Shown here piece by piece: positions 52,402 through 59,942 of a stretch of DNA of 64,000 bases. Numbering within the stretch: position 1 is the first letter of the stretch; every line of letters starts with the position of its first letter. The position numbers and the translations under genes are program-made. The stretch comes from Leptolinea sp. UBA5203. Its GTDB lineage: Bacteria; Chloroflexota; Anaerolineae; Anaerolineales; Anaerolineaceae. The stretch covers positions 62,001 through 126,000 of the forward strand of contig DHVR01000068.1 of the NCBI GenBank assembly GCA_002412765.1, written 5' to 3'. The notes below the pieces were generated by a model. The model was not told where the DNA came from, searched no databases, and saw nothing but the letters and a program-made list of their open reading frames with translations.

Positions 52402-53007
52402 ATGAAAACAACTCAAAAAATCATTCTCATTAGTCTTTTTTTAATTGCCACATTAATAGCCAGCGGCTGTCAGGCAAACGAAAGTACAGCCGATCAAGCG
52501 GAAAAACCTGCTGCGACCAGCGCATCCACGCAGGTCATTCAACCCACTGAGACAGTCGTTCTACCGTCCGCAACTTCAACCAAACGGCCCACCCTCAAGC
52601 CAACCTCTAAACCAACGGAAAATTCGGATGGTTCACTGGCGCCGACACTGGATGCCACAACCAAAAGCACAGCAACAGCCACACTTCAGGTGACCGCCAC
52701 ACCAACCGAGGTTAAGATTGCTGATTGGACTTCCGCAAAATTCTTCACCGGCGGCGCTTTGGCAGACTGGCAGTATTTCATTGCCCTGGAATTTGACGGC
52801 AACTTGACCGGATCCTACTATGCCGTGGTCGACAAAAACAAGAACTATAAATGCGAAATCCTGGCCATGTATCCAAATCGTCTTTATTGCCATGGGCCCC
52901 AGGCCGCCTTTATGGATTATGTGCGCTTTGAAGTCTTCGATAAAACAACCGATGAAAAGGTTTACCAAGAACGGGTCTGGATTCCAGGCACGTACTTTAA
53001 GAAATAA
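52402..53007 (+). CDS. Lipoprotein with Thr-rich linker
   Basis: Protein of 201 residues. The lipobox is LIASGC (Cys near 23). A linker of about 85 residues, almost only Thr, Ser, Pro, Ala and Lys, leads to a C-terminal domain of about 90 residues with WQYFIALEFDGNLTGSYYAV and CEILAMYPNRLYCHG. The two cysteines in this domain (near 151 and 160) could pair. Family not recognised; similar small surface domains occur in other lipoproteins of this window. No ribosome site is obvious; a TATATAATA stretch lies about 80 bp upstream. Confidence 0.7.
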   Translation: MKTTQKIILISLFLIATLIASGCQANESTADQAEKPAATSASTQVIQPTETVVLPSATSTKRPTLKPTSKPTENSDGSLAPTLDATTKSTATATLQVTATPTEVKIADWTSAKFFTGGALADWQYFIALEFDGNLTGSYYAVVDKNKNYKCEILAMYPNRLYCHGPQAAFMDYVRFEVFDKTTDEKVYQERVWIPGTYFKK

Positions 53008-53041
53008 GTCAAACTCGTGCTGATGGAAAATAGGAAAACCA

Positions 53042-53070
53042 TTGCCTATTTGCGAAGACCCTATTATAAT
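53042..53070 (+). promoter_or_regulatory. Promoter of tRNA-Val
   Basis: TTGCCT (53042-53047), a 17-bp spacer and TATAAT (53065-53070). The predicted start is about 5 bp before the tRNA. Confidence 0.75.
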
Positions 53071-53081
53071 AATCAGCGCAT

Positions 53082-53158
53082 GGGCGGTTAGCTCAGCTGG
53101 TTAGAGCGTTGCGTTGACATCGCAAAGGTCGTAGGTTCGAGTCCTATACCGCCCACCA
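53082..53158 (+). tRNA. tRNA-Val (anticodon GAC)
   Basis: Acceptor GGGCGGT pairs with ACCGCCC, anticodon stem TTGCG/CGCAA with loop TTGACAT (anticodon GAC), T-arm around GGTTCGAGTCC, discriminator A, CCA encoded at 53156-53158. It reads GUC and GUU codons. Its 3' end is repeated twice downstream. Confidence 0.94.
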
Positions 53159-53366
53159 GATAAGACACCTGAAAAGGTGTCTTTTTTTTATCCCAAGCTC
53201 GGAGGCACCATCGAGGTATGATCCGAGTCCTATACCGCCCACCAGATAAGGCACCAAAAGGTGTCTTTTTTTTTTCCAAGCTCGGAGGCACCATCGAGGT
53301 ATGATCCGAGTCCTATACCGCCCACCAGATAAGGCACCAAAAGGTGTCTTTTTTTATCCCAAGCTC
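53138..53366 (+). repeat. Tandem copies of the tRNA-Val 3' end with terminator
   Basis: Three units start with CGAGTCCTATACCGCCCACC (53138, 53224, 53307), i.e. the T-arm 3' half, acceptor strand and CCA end of tRNA-Val. Each is followed by a terminator hairpin (stem with G(A/G)CACC and GGTGTC, then a T run) and, in the first two, a spacer containing CTCGGA to TCCGAG. Period 86 then 83 bp. Only the first copy belongs to a full tRNA. The first terminator lies at 53162-53189. Confidence 0.92.
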
Positions 53367-53381
53367 GAATGCATTAAACCT

Positions 53382-53416
53382 TCCTCCTCTATTTTTCGTA
53401 GAAAAATGGGGGAGGA
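53382..53416. repeat. Long imperfect hairpin
   Basis: CCTCCTCTATTTTTC and GAAAAATGGGGGAGG pair over about 15 bp with a GTA loop. It lies between the tRNA-Val repeats and the end of the CPBP gene and could serve as terminator of the latter. Confidence 0.55.
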
Positions 53417-53461
53417 CCGAGGTGGGGGTCCGCCCAGCATGCCCGGATGGTTCTATTTAAA

Positions 53462-54097
53462 TTAGGGAATACTCCTTGCCAACAAATAAATCGCAAACCC
53501 AATGGATAGGTCAGCAAATAAATGCATAAGGACAGGCAGTAACAAACCATCATACTTGCGGATTATCATGCGCCACATCCAAGCCACACCCAATAGAAGG
53601 ACGAATTCTACCAGTGCCCATGGCCAGGCAACAAACTTGAGAAAAACCAGAGGGTGGTAGCCGGCATAGCAAACATCACTCCATGTAAGAGTTTTCACCT
53701 TGCTACCCAAATATCCACGCCAATACACTTCTTCAATTATTGGATTGATAAACGAATAATAAAGGATGAAGAGCAGCCAGTTGGCGGGTTTCAAACCCAT
53801 GGATTCAAGCATCTGGCCAAGATTCAGCGGTACCTGGATGAAATGGCTGGAGAAATACAACAAAACCCCTGAAAGTGCAGCTAATATGCTCAAAAACAGG
53901 ATTGACCCAGACGTTCCACCTACAAACACCCGCTCCATGAGTCTCCTCTGTTTCCTTGCAATCAGGATCATAACCGCCAGAAAATGATACCCAAGCATGG
54001 CAACCCAGACATTTTTGACAAGATATAAACCAACGATCATGGAGATAAATGGCACGAAATAAGAAAATAAAGTTATATATTTATCATGTTTATTCAA
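53462..54097 (-). CDS. CPBP-family intramembrane metalloprotease
   Basis: About 211 residues from a TTG at 54097 with GGAGAG upstream; an ATG-like start at 54121 adds 8 residues without a site. Six hydrophobic segments are seen. The first catalytic motif is IEEVYWRGYLG (E-E-x3-R, near 125-135), the second GYHPLVFLK (near 154) and the third HLFADLS (near 195) with a conserved His. CPBP enzymes cleave transmembrane substrates or serve in CAAX-like or bacteriocin immunity roles. Single gene facing left. Confidence 0.82.
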   Translation of the reverse strand: MNKHDKYITLFSYFVPFISMIVGLYLVKNVWVAMLGYHFLAVMILIARKQRRLMERVFVGGTSGSILFLSILAALSGVLLYFSSHFIQVPLNLGQMLESMGLKPANWLLFILYYSFINPIIEEVYWRGYLGSKVKTLTWSDVCYAGYHPLVFLKFVAWPWALVEFVLLLGVAWMWRMIIRKYDGLLLPVLMHLFADLSIGFAIYLLARSIP

Positions 54098-54463
54098 ATT
54101 TCTCTCTCCAAAATTAAGCACTGATTTTTAGGAAATCTTCCACCTTATCACCGTAATTTAAAAAATCGTAGCCATTCTGTTTAGATATCAAGAATCGCTC
54201 AACACAGGAATTATTTATTATAGTACACAGGACGATGATGGATGATTACGAGGATCAGAATCGGTTGAATCCTGCAGGCTGGCATTGTTAGCTCGGTATG
54301 GATGATTCATAAGCCGATATGAGTAAACCAGGCAGAAAATGGATTCCTTCAAGGGTGAATTAACAAACAAGTCACATACCCTCTAAACATAAATTGAATA
54401 ACTATGGATCATAATAGAATCAGTGTATAATCAAAGCGTGCAGAAATGCAGTCTGAGGAACTT

Positions 54464-54742
54464 ATGAAAAAAAATCAATTATTATCCAAGGGTATGAAGA
54501 AAATTGTTGGCAAAGTGAACCTGGCTTTACAGTACTCCATGGTTCGTTTACTCCATCTGCGGTCTCTGATCAAGCCCCGCAAAGAAAGAACCAGCCTGAT
54601 TTATTTTCCTTTACGCGATGAAGGTTTTCCGGATTTATCCCGTCTGTTGGTACCCATTCCAATTCCCCAGCCGGTTTATCCCCAGGCCATTCACGGACAG
54701 CCGCGCGTGGAGAGAATTGATAAATTGTGGATTATTTACTAA
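54464..54742 (+). CDS. Small basic protein of unknown function
   Basis: About 92 residues from the ATG at 54464 with AGGA 5 bp upstream; an ATG at 54446 is also in frame. The protein is rich in Lys, Arg, Leu and Ile, with a basic amphipathic N-terminal half and a Pro-rich end (PIPIPQPVYPQ). It could bind nucleic acid or membrane surface; no domain is recognised. A TATAAT box lies at 54426-54431. It ends 22 bp before the thrS promoter. Confidence 0.5.
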   Translation: MKKNQLLSKGMKKIVGKVNLALQYSMVRLLHLRSLIKPRKERTSLIYFPLRDEGFPDLSRLLVPIPIPQPVYPQAIHGQPRVERIDKLWIIY

Positions 54743-54763
54743 TCACTTTTTTCTTATCTTGAT

Positions 54764-54792
54764 TTGAATTTTTAACTAAAGACGTTTATAAT
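54764..54792 (+). promoter_or_regulatory. Promoter of thrS
   Basis: TTGAAT (54764-54769), a 17-bp spacer and TATAAT (54787-54792). The predicted start near 54799 opens the T-box leader. Confidence 0.75.
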
Positions 54793-54799
54793 GAGGCTA

Positions 54800-55060
54800 C
54801 AATTTCATACCGTAACAGTCATGATCGGGAAGAGTATCTGGCCCAAGATCAATCAGAGAGAAGGAAGTAGCTGAGAATCCTTCAGAAGCAGTTCAGAGAA
54901 AACCACCCGGGAACTTGACCCAGAAACGAGGAATCGGAGTAAGGGAAACGGATCGCTCCGTTATTGGCGAAATGAGATAAACAATAATGGTATTGTTTAA
55001 ATTGGGTGGAACCGTGTGAGGACTTGACCTCTCGCCCCAGTAAGGGCGAGAGTTTATTAT
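54800..55060 (+). promoter_or_regulatory. T-box riboswitch leader of thrS (threonine)
   Basis: The antiterminator T-box is seen as TTGGGTGGAACCGTG (near 55002-55015), close to the consensus GGGTGGNACCGCG. It is followed by a terminator: CTCTCGCCC (55029-55037) and GGGCGAGAG (55044-55052) with a T-rich tail. Upstream are a GAAGAGTA block, an AGAGAG distal-loop-like block and two further hairpins (near 54946-54962 and 54981-54998). A Thr codon ACC near 54902 is the candidate specifier. Uncharged tRNA-Thr would stabilise the antiterminator and switch thrS on. Confidence 0.85.
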
Positions 55061-55084
55061 TTAAATAACCTATTGGAGGAAAGT

Positions 55085-56866
55085 ATGGCGAACGACAATG
55101 CATATGCAAATTCAAAACTATATCGGATCCGCCATTCAACTGCACACATCATGGCCGAAGCCGTCCTGGATATCTTCCCCGACGCTCAAATAGCCATTGG
55201 TCCTGCAATTGATGACGGGTTTTACTACGATTTTGATTTACCCCGCTCCTTAACCCCGGATGATCTGGCTGAGATCGAGAAGCGCATGAAGCACATTGTT
55301 AAGGGTAATTTTCCCTTTGTCAAAAATGTAGTCAGTGCAGACGATGCCCGTCAGGTATTCAAGGATCAGGTTTACAAAATTGAATTAATTGACGGCTTGC
55401 AGAATGGGAACCTGGATGATAATGGCGAACCCATTGAAGGGGCGCTCGAAATTTCCACCTTTACCAGTCACACCTTCACCGATCTCTGCCGCGGCCCGCA
55501 TGTAGAAAACACCAAAGAAATTAACCCCAAGGCAATTAAATTACTCAATGTTGCCGGTGCTTATTGGCGTGGGGATGAAAAACGCCCCATGCTGCAGCGC
55601 ATCTATGGCACTGTGTTTGAATCACCGGAAGAATTACAGGATTACCTGTGGAAAATTGAAGAAGCCAAAAAGCGTGATCATCGGGTGATTGCCAAACAGT
55701 TGGATCTGTACAGCATCAATGAAGAAGTTGGCGCTGGTCTGATCTTATGGCATCCCAACGGCGCGAAAATTCGCAAAATCACCGAAAACTTCTGGTCGGA
55801 AGAACATGAAAAAGCCGGTTACGATTTTGTGTATACCCCCCATATCGGTAAGGCGCAGCTCTGGGAAACCAGCGGTCACCTGGGATTTTACAAAGAGAAT
55901 ATGTATGCTCCCATCGTAGTGGAAGAGCAGGATTATTACATCAAACCGATGAACTGCCCCTTCCACTTGCATATCTACAAAAACCGCAGTCACTCGTATC
56001 GCGAACTACCTATTCGGTATGCTGAGGAAGGTACGGTTTATCGATATGAACGCAGCGGTGTGCTGCATGGGCTGCTGCGTGTGCGCGGATTCACCCAGGA
56101 CGACGCTCATCATTTCTGCCGCCCGGACCAAATGCCGGCAGAAATTGATTTCGTGCTCAATTTTTGCCTACATATTTTGCGTTCCTTCGGATTCACAGAG
56201 TTTACAGCTTATTTGAGTACCAAACCGGAGAAATCCGTCGGCCCGCTCGAAAAATGGGAGGCAGCCGAAGGTGCTTTGGAAGAAGCCTTAAAACGGGCCA
56301 GTATCCCCTACAAAGTGGATGCCGGTGGTGGTGCTTTCTATGGTCCCAAGATTGACTTGAAGATCAAGGATGCAATCGGCCGTGAATGGCAGCTCTCTAC
56401 GATCCAATTTGATTTCAATTTACCGGAACGCTTTGATTTAACGTATGTAGGTGAAGATGGCCAACAACACCAACCCTACATGATCCACCGTGCCTTATTG
56501 GGCAGTCTGGAACGTTTCTTTGGCGTGCTGATTGAGCATTATGCCGGCGCTTTCCCCGTTTGGTTATCCCCCAAGCAAGCCGTGTTAATCCCCATTGCCG
56601 ACCGACACATGGATTATGCCTTTGAGGTGGAAAAGAAATTAAAAGAAGCCGGGCTGCGGGTGTATGTTGATGAACGCAGCGAACGCATGAACGCTAAAAT
56701 TCGGGATGCCCAGAATTTGAAAATCCCCTATATGCTGGTGGTGGGCGACCAGGAAGCCGAAGAAAATAAAGTTGCCTTGCGCAAACGTGCCGGCGAAAAC
56801 CCTGGTGCTATCAGCGTCGAGGAGTTTATCACCCTGGCCAAGGCTGAGATTACTCAAAAAATCTAA
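55085..56866 (+). CDS. thrS: Threonyl-tRNA synthetase without TGS domain
   Basis: About 593 residues from the ATG at 55085 (GGAGGAAAG upstream). The usual N-terminal TGS domain of about 60 residues is absent: the protein begins only 16 residues before the editing-domain motif HSTAH (His 17 and 21), which in E. coli is at 73-77. The editing domain also has DLCRGPHV. The catalytic domain has PMNCPFH with the zinc Cys, RYERSGVLHGLLRVRGFTQD (motif 2, shown in part), DDAHHF, and MIHRALLGSLERF (motif 3). The C-terminal anticodon domain is complete. It charges tRNA-Thr and can deacylate Ser-tRNA-Thr. Controlled by a T-box. Confidence 0.96.
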   Translation: MANDNAYANSKLYRIRHSTAHIMAEAVLDIFPDAQIAIGPAIDDGFYYDFDLPRSLTPDDLAEIEKRMKHIVKGNFPFVKNVVSADDARQVFKDQVYKIELIDGLQNGNLDDNGEPIEGALEISTFTSHTFTDLCRGPHVENTKEINPKAIKLLNVAGAYWRGDEKRPMLQRIYGTVFESPEELQDYLWKIEEAKKRDHRVIAKQLDLYSINEEVGAGLILWHPNGAKIRKITENFWSEEHEKAGYDFVYTPHIGKAQLWETSGHLGFYKENMYAPIVVEEQDYYIKPMNCPFHLHIYKNRSHSYRELPIRYAEEGTVYRYERSGVLHGLLRVRGFTQDDAHHFCRPDQMPAEIDFVLNFCLHILRSFGFTEFTAYLSTKPEKSVGPLEKWEAAEGALEEALKRASIPYKVDAGGGAFYGPKIDLKIKDAIGREWQLSTIQFDFNLPERFDLTYVGEDGQQHQPYMIHRALLGSLERFFGVLIEHYAGAFPVWLSPKQAVLIPIADRHMDYAFEVEKKLKEAGLRVYVDERSERMNAKIRDAQNLKIPYMLVVGDQEAEENKVALRKRAGENPGAISVEEFITLAKAEITQKI

Positions 56867-56880
56867 CCCATAGTGAAGAT

Positions 56881-56912
56881 ACACCAGGCTTTCATTGCGG
56901 AAAGCCTGGTGT
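56881..56912 (+). terminator. Hairpin after thrS
   Basis: Perfect 13-bp stem ACACCAGGCTTTC (56881-56893) with GAAAGCCTGGTGT (56900-56912), loop ATTGCG. No long T run follows, but it directly follows the thrS stop and is the likely end of the transcript. Confidence 0.65.
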
Positions 56913-56973
56913 ATCTCAACCACACAGAAACGAACTTTACCTGGTTTTCTTGTGTGGAATTACAGACACCAAG

Positions 56974-57003
56974 TTGACGGTTTATCCCGTACTGTGGTAT
57001 ATT
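56974..57003 (+). promoter_or_regulatory. Promoter of the infC operon
   Basis: TTGACG (56974-56979), an 18-bp spacer and TATATT (56998-57003). The predicted start near 57010 gives a leader of about 63 nt before the ATC start of infC. Confidence 0.68.
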
Positions 57004-57072
57004 TCTAATGATTAATTGTCATTGGATTTAAAAACCTTGTCAACTAGTTATCCTGATGGAAAGGAGTCTACT

Positions 57073-57762
57073 ATCAGTACTTCAGAATTTCGTGTGAACA
57101 CTGCCATCCGTGAGCCCGTTGTGCGCTTGATCGGCCCTGATGGAAATAACTTGGGTGAAGTGCCCATAGATAAAGCATTGGCAATCGCTACGGAAGCAGA
57201 TCTCGACCTTGTCGAAGTTTCTCCGAATGTATCGCCACCCGTATGTCGGGTCATGGATTACGGCAAGTTCCTTTATGAGAAAACCAAAAAGGAACGAGAA
57301 GCTCGTAAGACCCAGGTTAAAATTGAAATCAAGGAGATTCGCTTACGACCAAAGACCAACGAACATCACCGATCCTTTAAAACACGGGATGCACGCAAAT
57401 GGTTATTGGCCGGGATGAAAGTGAAAGTCACTATCCGCTTCCGCGGCCGTGAAATTACCTACCCGGAAATTGCATTAAATGATTTAAAGGAAATCGCTGA
57501 AGAACTGGCTGACGTCTCTGTGATTGAACAAAAACCAAATCTTGAAGGCCGCGTGATGACCATGGTCCTCGGACCAGTAACCGCAGCCAAACCCAAGAAA
57601 AAAGCAGCCCCTGCTGTCGCTTCCTCAGGCTCGGCTGCTGCCAAGCCTACCAAAGTGAAGGTAAAAGCAGAAGCCAAATCAGAAGCTGAAGTGGATGATG
57701 AAATGGAAGCTGAAATCGAAGTGGAAGCAGTGATCGAGGCAGATTCAGAGACGGAAGAATAA
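57073..57762 (+). CDS. infC: Translation initiation factor IF-3 with rare AUC start
   Basis: About 229 residues. The start is read as ATC at 57073: AAGGAG at 57061-57066 lies 6 bp upstream, the conserved N-terminus FRVNTAIRE follows directly, and no ATG, GTG or TTG is in frame between there and a TTG at 57016 that lies only a few bases after the predicted transcript start. IF-3 genes are known for AUU or AUC starts used for autoregulation. The N-domain (VRLIGPDGNNLGEVP), linker and C-domain (RPKTNEHH, VTIRFRGREITYP) are complete. A tail of about 55 residues rich in Ala, Lys, then Glu and Asp is an extension not found in most IF-3. It heads infC-rpmI-rplT. Confidence 0.93.
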   Translation: MSTSEFRVNTAIREPVVRLIGPDGNNLGEVPIDKALAIATEADLDLVEVSPNVSPPVCRVMDYGKFLYEKTKKEREARKTQVKIEIKEIRLRPKTNEHHRSFKTRDARKWLLAGMKVKVTIRFRGREITYPEIALNDLKEIAEELADVSVIEQKPNLEGRVMTMVLGPVTAAKPKKKAAPAVASSGSAAAKPTKVKVKAEAKSEAEVDDEMEAEIEVEAVIEADSETEE

Positions 57763-57840
57763 GGTTTTTACAATTCTTGTTTTAGTTAGCATGTACTGTA
57801 TATGGATTACAGTTAAACCGTAAGAATAGGAGTAGTAGCA

Positions 57841-58077
57841 GTGCCTACAAAGCAAAAGTCAACAAAGTACAAATTGAAGACCCACAAGGCGACTTCCAAA
57901 CGATTTCGCCTGACGGGTGCTGGTATGCTTGTGCGCACCAAAGGCGGCAAAAGTCACCTTCGTCGTCGCACAGCAAAGCGTACCAAAGTATTATTGGCAG
58001 AGATGGTTCCCGTGCAGGGAAAAAGCTTTATCAAACGAATTAAACGACTCGCCCCCTACATGTCAAAGGCGAATTAG
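57841..58077 (+). CDS. rpmI: Ribosomal protein bL35
   Basis: Protein of 78 residues starting at a GTG with AGGAG upstream. The core TKYKLKTHKATSKRFRLTG and HLRRRTAKRTK are the family pattern. It is about 12 residues longer at the N-terminus than typical bL35. Part of the large subunit; second gene of the infC-rpmI-rplT operon, a conserved order. Confidence 0.94.
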   Translation: MPTKQKSTKYKLKTHKATSKRFRLTGAGMLVRTKGGKSHLRRRTAKRTKVLLAEMVPVQGKSFIKRIKRLAPYMSKAN

Positions 58078-58167
58078 TTTCTTCGGACCTTTTCAATTTT
58101 TGGAGCGGCCGTTGAGTGTGCATAACTGGTTTAGACCGACGCTCAGGGGTTCGCAAGGAGAAGATTT

Positions 58168-58518
58168 ATGGCTCGTGTAAAAAGTGGCCCAACCGGTAAT
58201 CGGCGACACAAGAAAATTTTAAAGATGACCAAGGGTCAGTACGGTACCAAGCACCGCCTATTCCGACGTGCGAATGAGGCCATGCTAAAAAGTTTATGGT
58301 ATGCCACCCGTGACCGCCGTGTTCGTAAACGTGACCTGCGCAAGTTGTGGATCACGCGTATTAACGCTGCCGCACGCATCAATGGCATTTCTTACAGCAA
58401 GTTCATCTTTGCCATGAAAAAAGCGAATATCATCATCAATCGCAAAATGTTGGCAAATATGGCTGTACGTGATCCAAAAGCTTTCACCGCTGTGGTTGAA
58501 AAAGCAAAAGCTGCGTAA
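58168..58518 (+). CDS. rplT: Ribosomal protein bL20
   Basis: Protein of 116 residues with the family start MARVKSGPTGNRRHKKILK, the GTKHRLFRRANE block and the end INRKMLANMAVRDPKAFTAVV (each shown in part). It binds 23S rRNA early in large-subunit assembly and represses its operon in other bacteria. An AAGGAGAAG site lies before the ATG. The 90-bp gap before it contains no clear repressor structure. A strong terminator follows. Confidence 0.96.
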   Translation: MARVKSGPTGNRRHKKILKMTKGQYGTKHRLFRRANEAMLKSLWYATRDRRVRKRDLRKLWITRINAAARINGISYSKFIFAMKKANIIINRKMLANMAVRDPKAFTAVVEKAKAA

Positions 58519-58538
58519 TCCATACACATGATACAGAC

Positions 58539-58573
58539 AAAATGGGATGAACTTGTTTCATCCCATTTTTTAT
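58539..58573 (+). terminator. Rho-independent terminator of the infC operon
   Basis: Perfect 13-bp stem AAAATGGGATGAA (58539-58551) with TTCATCCCATTTT (58557-58569), loop of 5 nt, followed by a T-rich tail. Confidence 0.92.
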
Positions 58574-58599
58574 TAGAATGAAATACAATACTATCCATA

Positions 58600-59169
58600 A
58601 TGAATGAAACACGTTTTTCTCTCACCCCATCCCTCTGCCTGATCCTTAAACAAGGTGATCTTACCCTTGAAAAGGTGGATGTGATTGTTAACGCTGCCAA
58701 TCGGCATTTACAACATGGCGGCGGCATTGCCGGTGCAATGCTGCGCCGTGGCGGCAGCTCGATTCAATTGGAGAGTGACCAATGGATCCGGCAGCATGGA
58801 CTAGTAGAGCACTGCAGTCCGGCAGTGACCGGCAGTGGTACCCTGCTCTGCCAATACCTCTTTCATGCCGTCGGCCCCATCTGGGGGGCCGGAGATGAAG
58901 AAAAAAAACTCCGCCAGACCATTCATGGATGTTTACAGAAAATGGATACGATGAACCTGCAAACCATTGCCTTTCCTGCCATCTCCACAGGGATTTATTC
59001 TTTTCCTATAGAACTGGCCGCCCAAATATTTATGCAAACTTTCCATCAATATGCCCAGGATCATCCACTTACCGGGATAAAGGAAATCCGCATGGTATTG
59101 TTTGATCCATCCACTTTAGAACTCTTCCTGAACGCCTGTTCAGCCTACCCATGGGAACCCTGCACATGA
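58600..59169 (+). CDS. Macrodomain (ADP-ribose-binding) protein
   Basis: Protein of 189 residues. The ADP-ribose-binding loops are present: GDLTLEKVDVIVNAANRHL (about 18-36), HGGGIAGAMLRRGG (about 39-52), and the second loop FPAISTGIYSFP (about 125-136). Macrodomain proteins bind or remove ADP-ribose, or hydrolyse O-acetyl-ADP-ribose. It is the first gene of an operon; its stop overlaps the SpoU methyltransferase start (ATGA). No ADP-ribosyltransferase gene is nearby. No ribosome site is clear, so translation may begin on a short leader. Confidence 0.9.
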   Translation: MNETRFSLTPSLCLILKQGDLTLEKVDVIVNAANRHLQHGGGIAGAMLRRGGSSIQLESDQWIRQHGLVEHCSPAVTGSGTLLCQYLFHAVGPIWGAGDEEKKLRQTIHGCLQKMDTMNLQTIAFPAISTGIYSFPIELAAQIFMQTFHQYAQDHPLTGIKEIRMVLFDPSTLELFLNACSAYPWEPCT

Positions 59170-59942
59170 TAACCTCCAGAAAAAATGCAAAGATTCAAGA
59201 GATACGCAACTTGCTGGCAAAAAAGTCCCTTCGTGATGAAAATGGTCTCTGTGTATTGGAGGGAACCCGTCTATTGGCAGAAGGAATGCAAGCCGCCTGG
59301 CAACCCAGATTTGGTTTTTATTGTGCCAGTCAGCTAGAACGAATTAATGAAATGGTTCAGCAGCTCATAGAGATGGGTGCGGATATGGAAGAAGTACCCC
59401 TGGATCTGCTTAGCTACGTCGCAGATACCACCAACCCGCAGGGTCTGATCGTGGTTTTCGAGCAGCATTCCCTGCCGCTACCCGCCCATCCGGATTTTGT
59501 TTTAGTTCTAGATGCCATTCGGGACCCGGGTAATCTGGGCACCACCTTACGCACCGCGGCGGCAGCCGGCGTCAATCTGGTAATACTAACCGAGGATTGT
59601 GCCGATCCATTTTCTCCCAAAGTATTGCGTTCCGGTATGGGGGCACAATTTCACCTACCCATTCTCTCCCAAAGCATCCCGGATATACAAGCCTATTGTC
59701 TCACCCACAAACTTCAAATTTATGTCGCCGACTCCAACGGCGGTGAATCCTGCTGGCAGCAAAATTATCAGTCCCCTCTGGCCATGGTCATCGGCAATGA
59801 GGCCAATGGACCTTCGGCAGCGTTTCAATCCCCTCAAACCCAAAACACCTTGATCCCGATGCCTGGCGGATTCGAATCCTTGAATGCCGCTGTGGCTGCG
59901 GGTGTGCTCCTATTCGAAGTTGTACGCCAGAGGCAAACATGA
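59166..59942 (+). CDS. SpoU (TrmH/RlmB-type) RNA 2'-O-methyltransferase
   Basis: About 258 residues from the ATG at 59166, which overlaps the macrodomain stop; an ATG at 59151 adds 5 residues. The N-terminal substrate-binding domain (about 1-95) starts SRKNAKIQEIRNLLAKKSLR. The SPOUT domain has the three motifs: LDAIRDPGNLGTTLRTAAAAG (shown in part, about 114-133), AMVIGNEANGPS (about 205-216) and IPMPGGFESLNAAVAAGVLLFE near the end. The trefoil knot SAM site is intact. It probably methylates the ribose of 23S rRNA or tRNA. Its stop overlaps the DUF711 gene. Confidence 0.92.
   Translation: MITSRKNAKIQEIRNLLAKKSLRDENGLCVLEGTRLLAEGMQAAWQPRFGFYCASQLERINEMVQQLIEMGADMEEVPLDLLSYVADTTNPQGLIVVFEQHSLPLPAHPDFVLVLDAIRDPGNLGTTLRTAAAAGVNLVILTEDCADPFSPKVLRSGMGAQFHLPILSQSIPDIQAYCLTHKLQIYVADSNGGESCWQQNYQSPLAMVIGNEANGPSAAFQSPQTQNTLIPMPGGFESLNAAVAAGVLLFEVVRQRQT

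Noticed and set aside
53088..53294. Minus-strand ORF across tRNA-Val
   Set aside because: It is the translated complement of the tRNA and its repeats, a well-known false protein.
58078..58167. L20-binding leader before rplT
   Set aside because: The 90-bp gap shows no clear structure resembling known L20 leaders.
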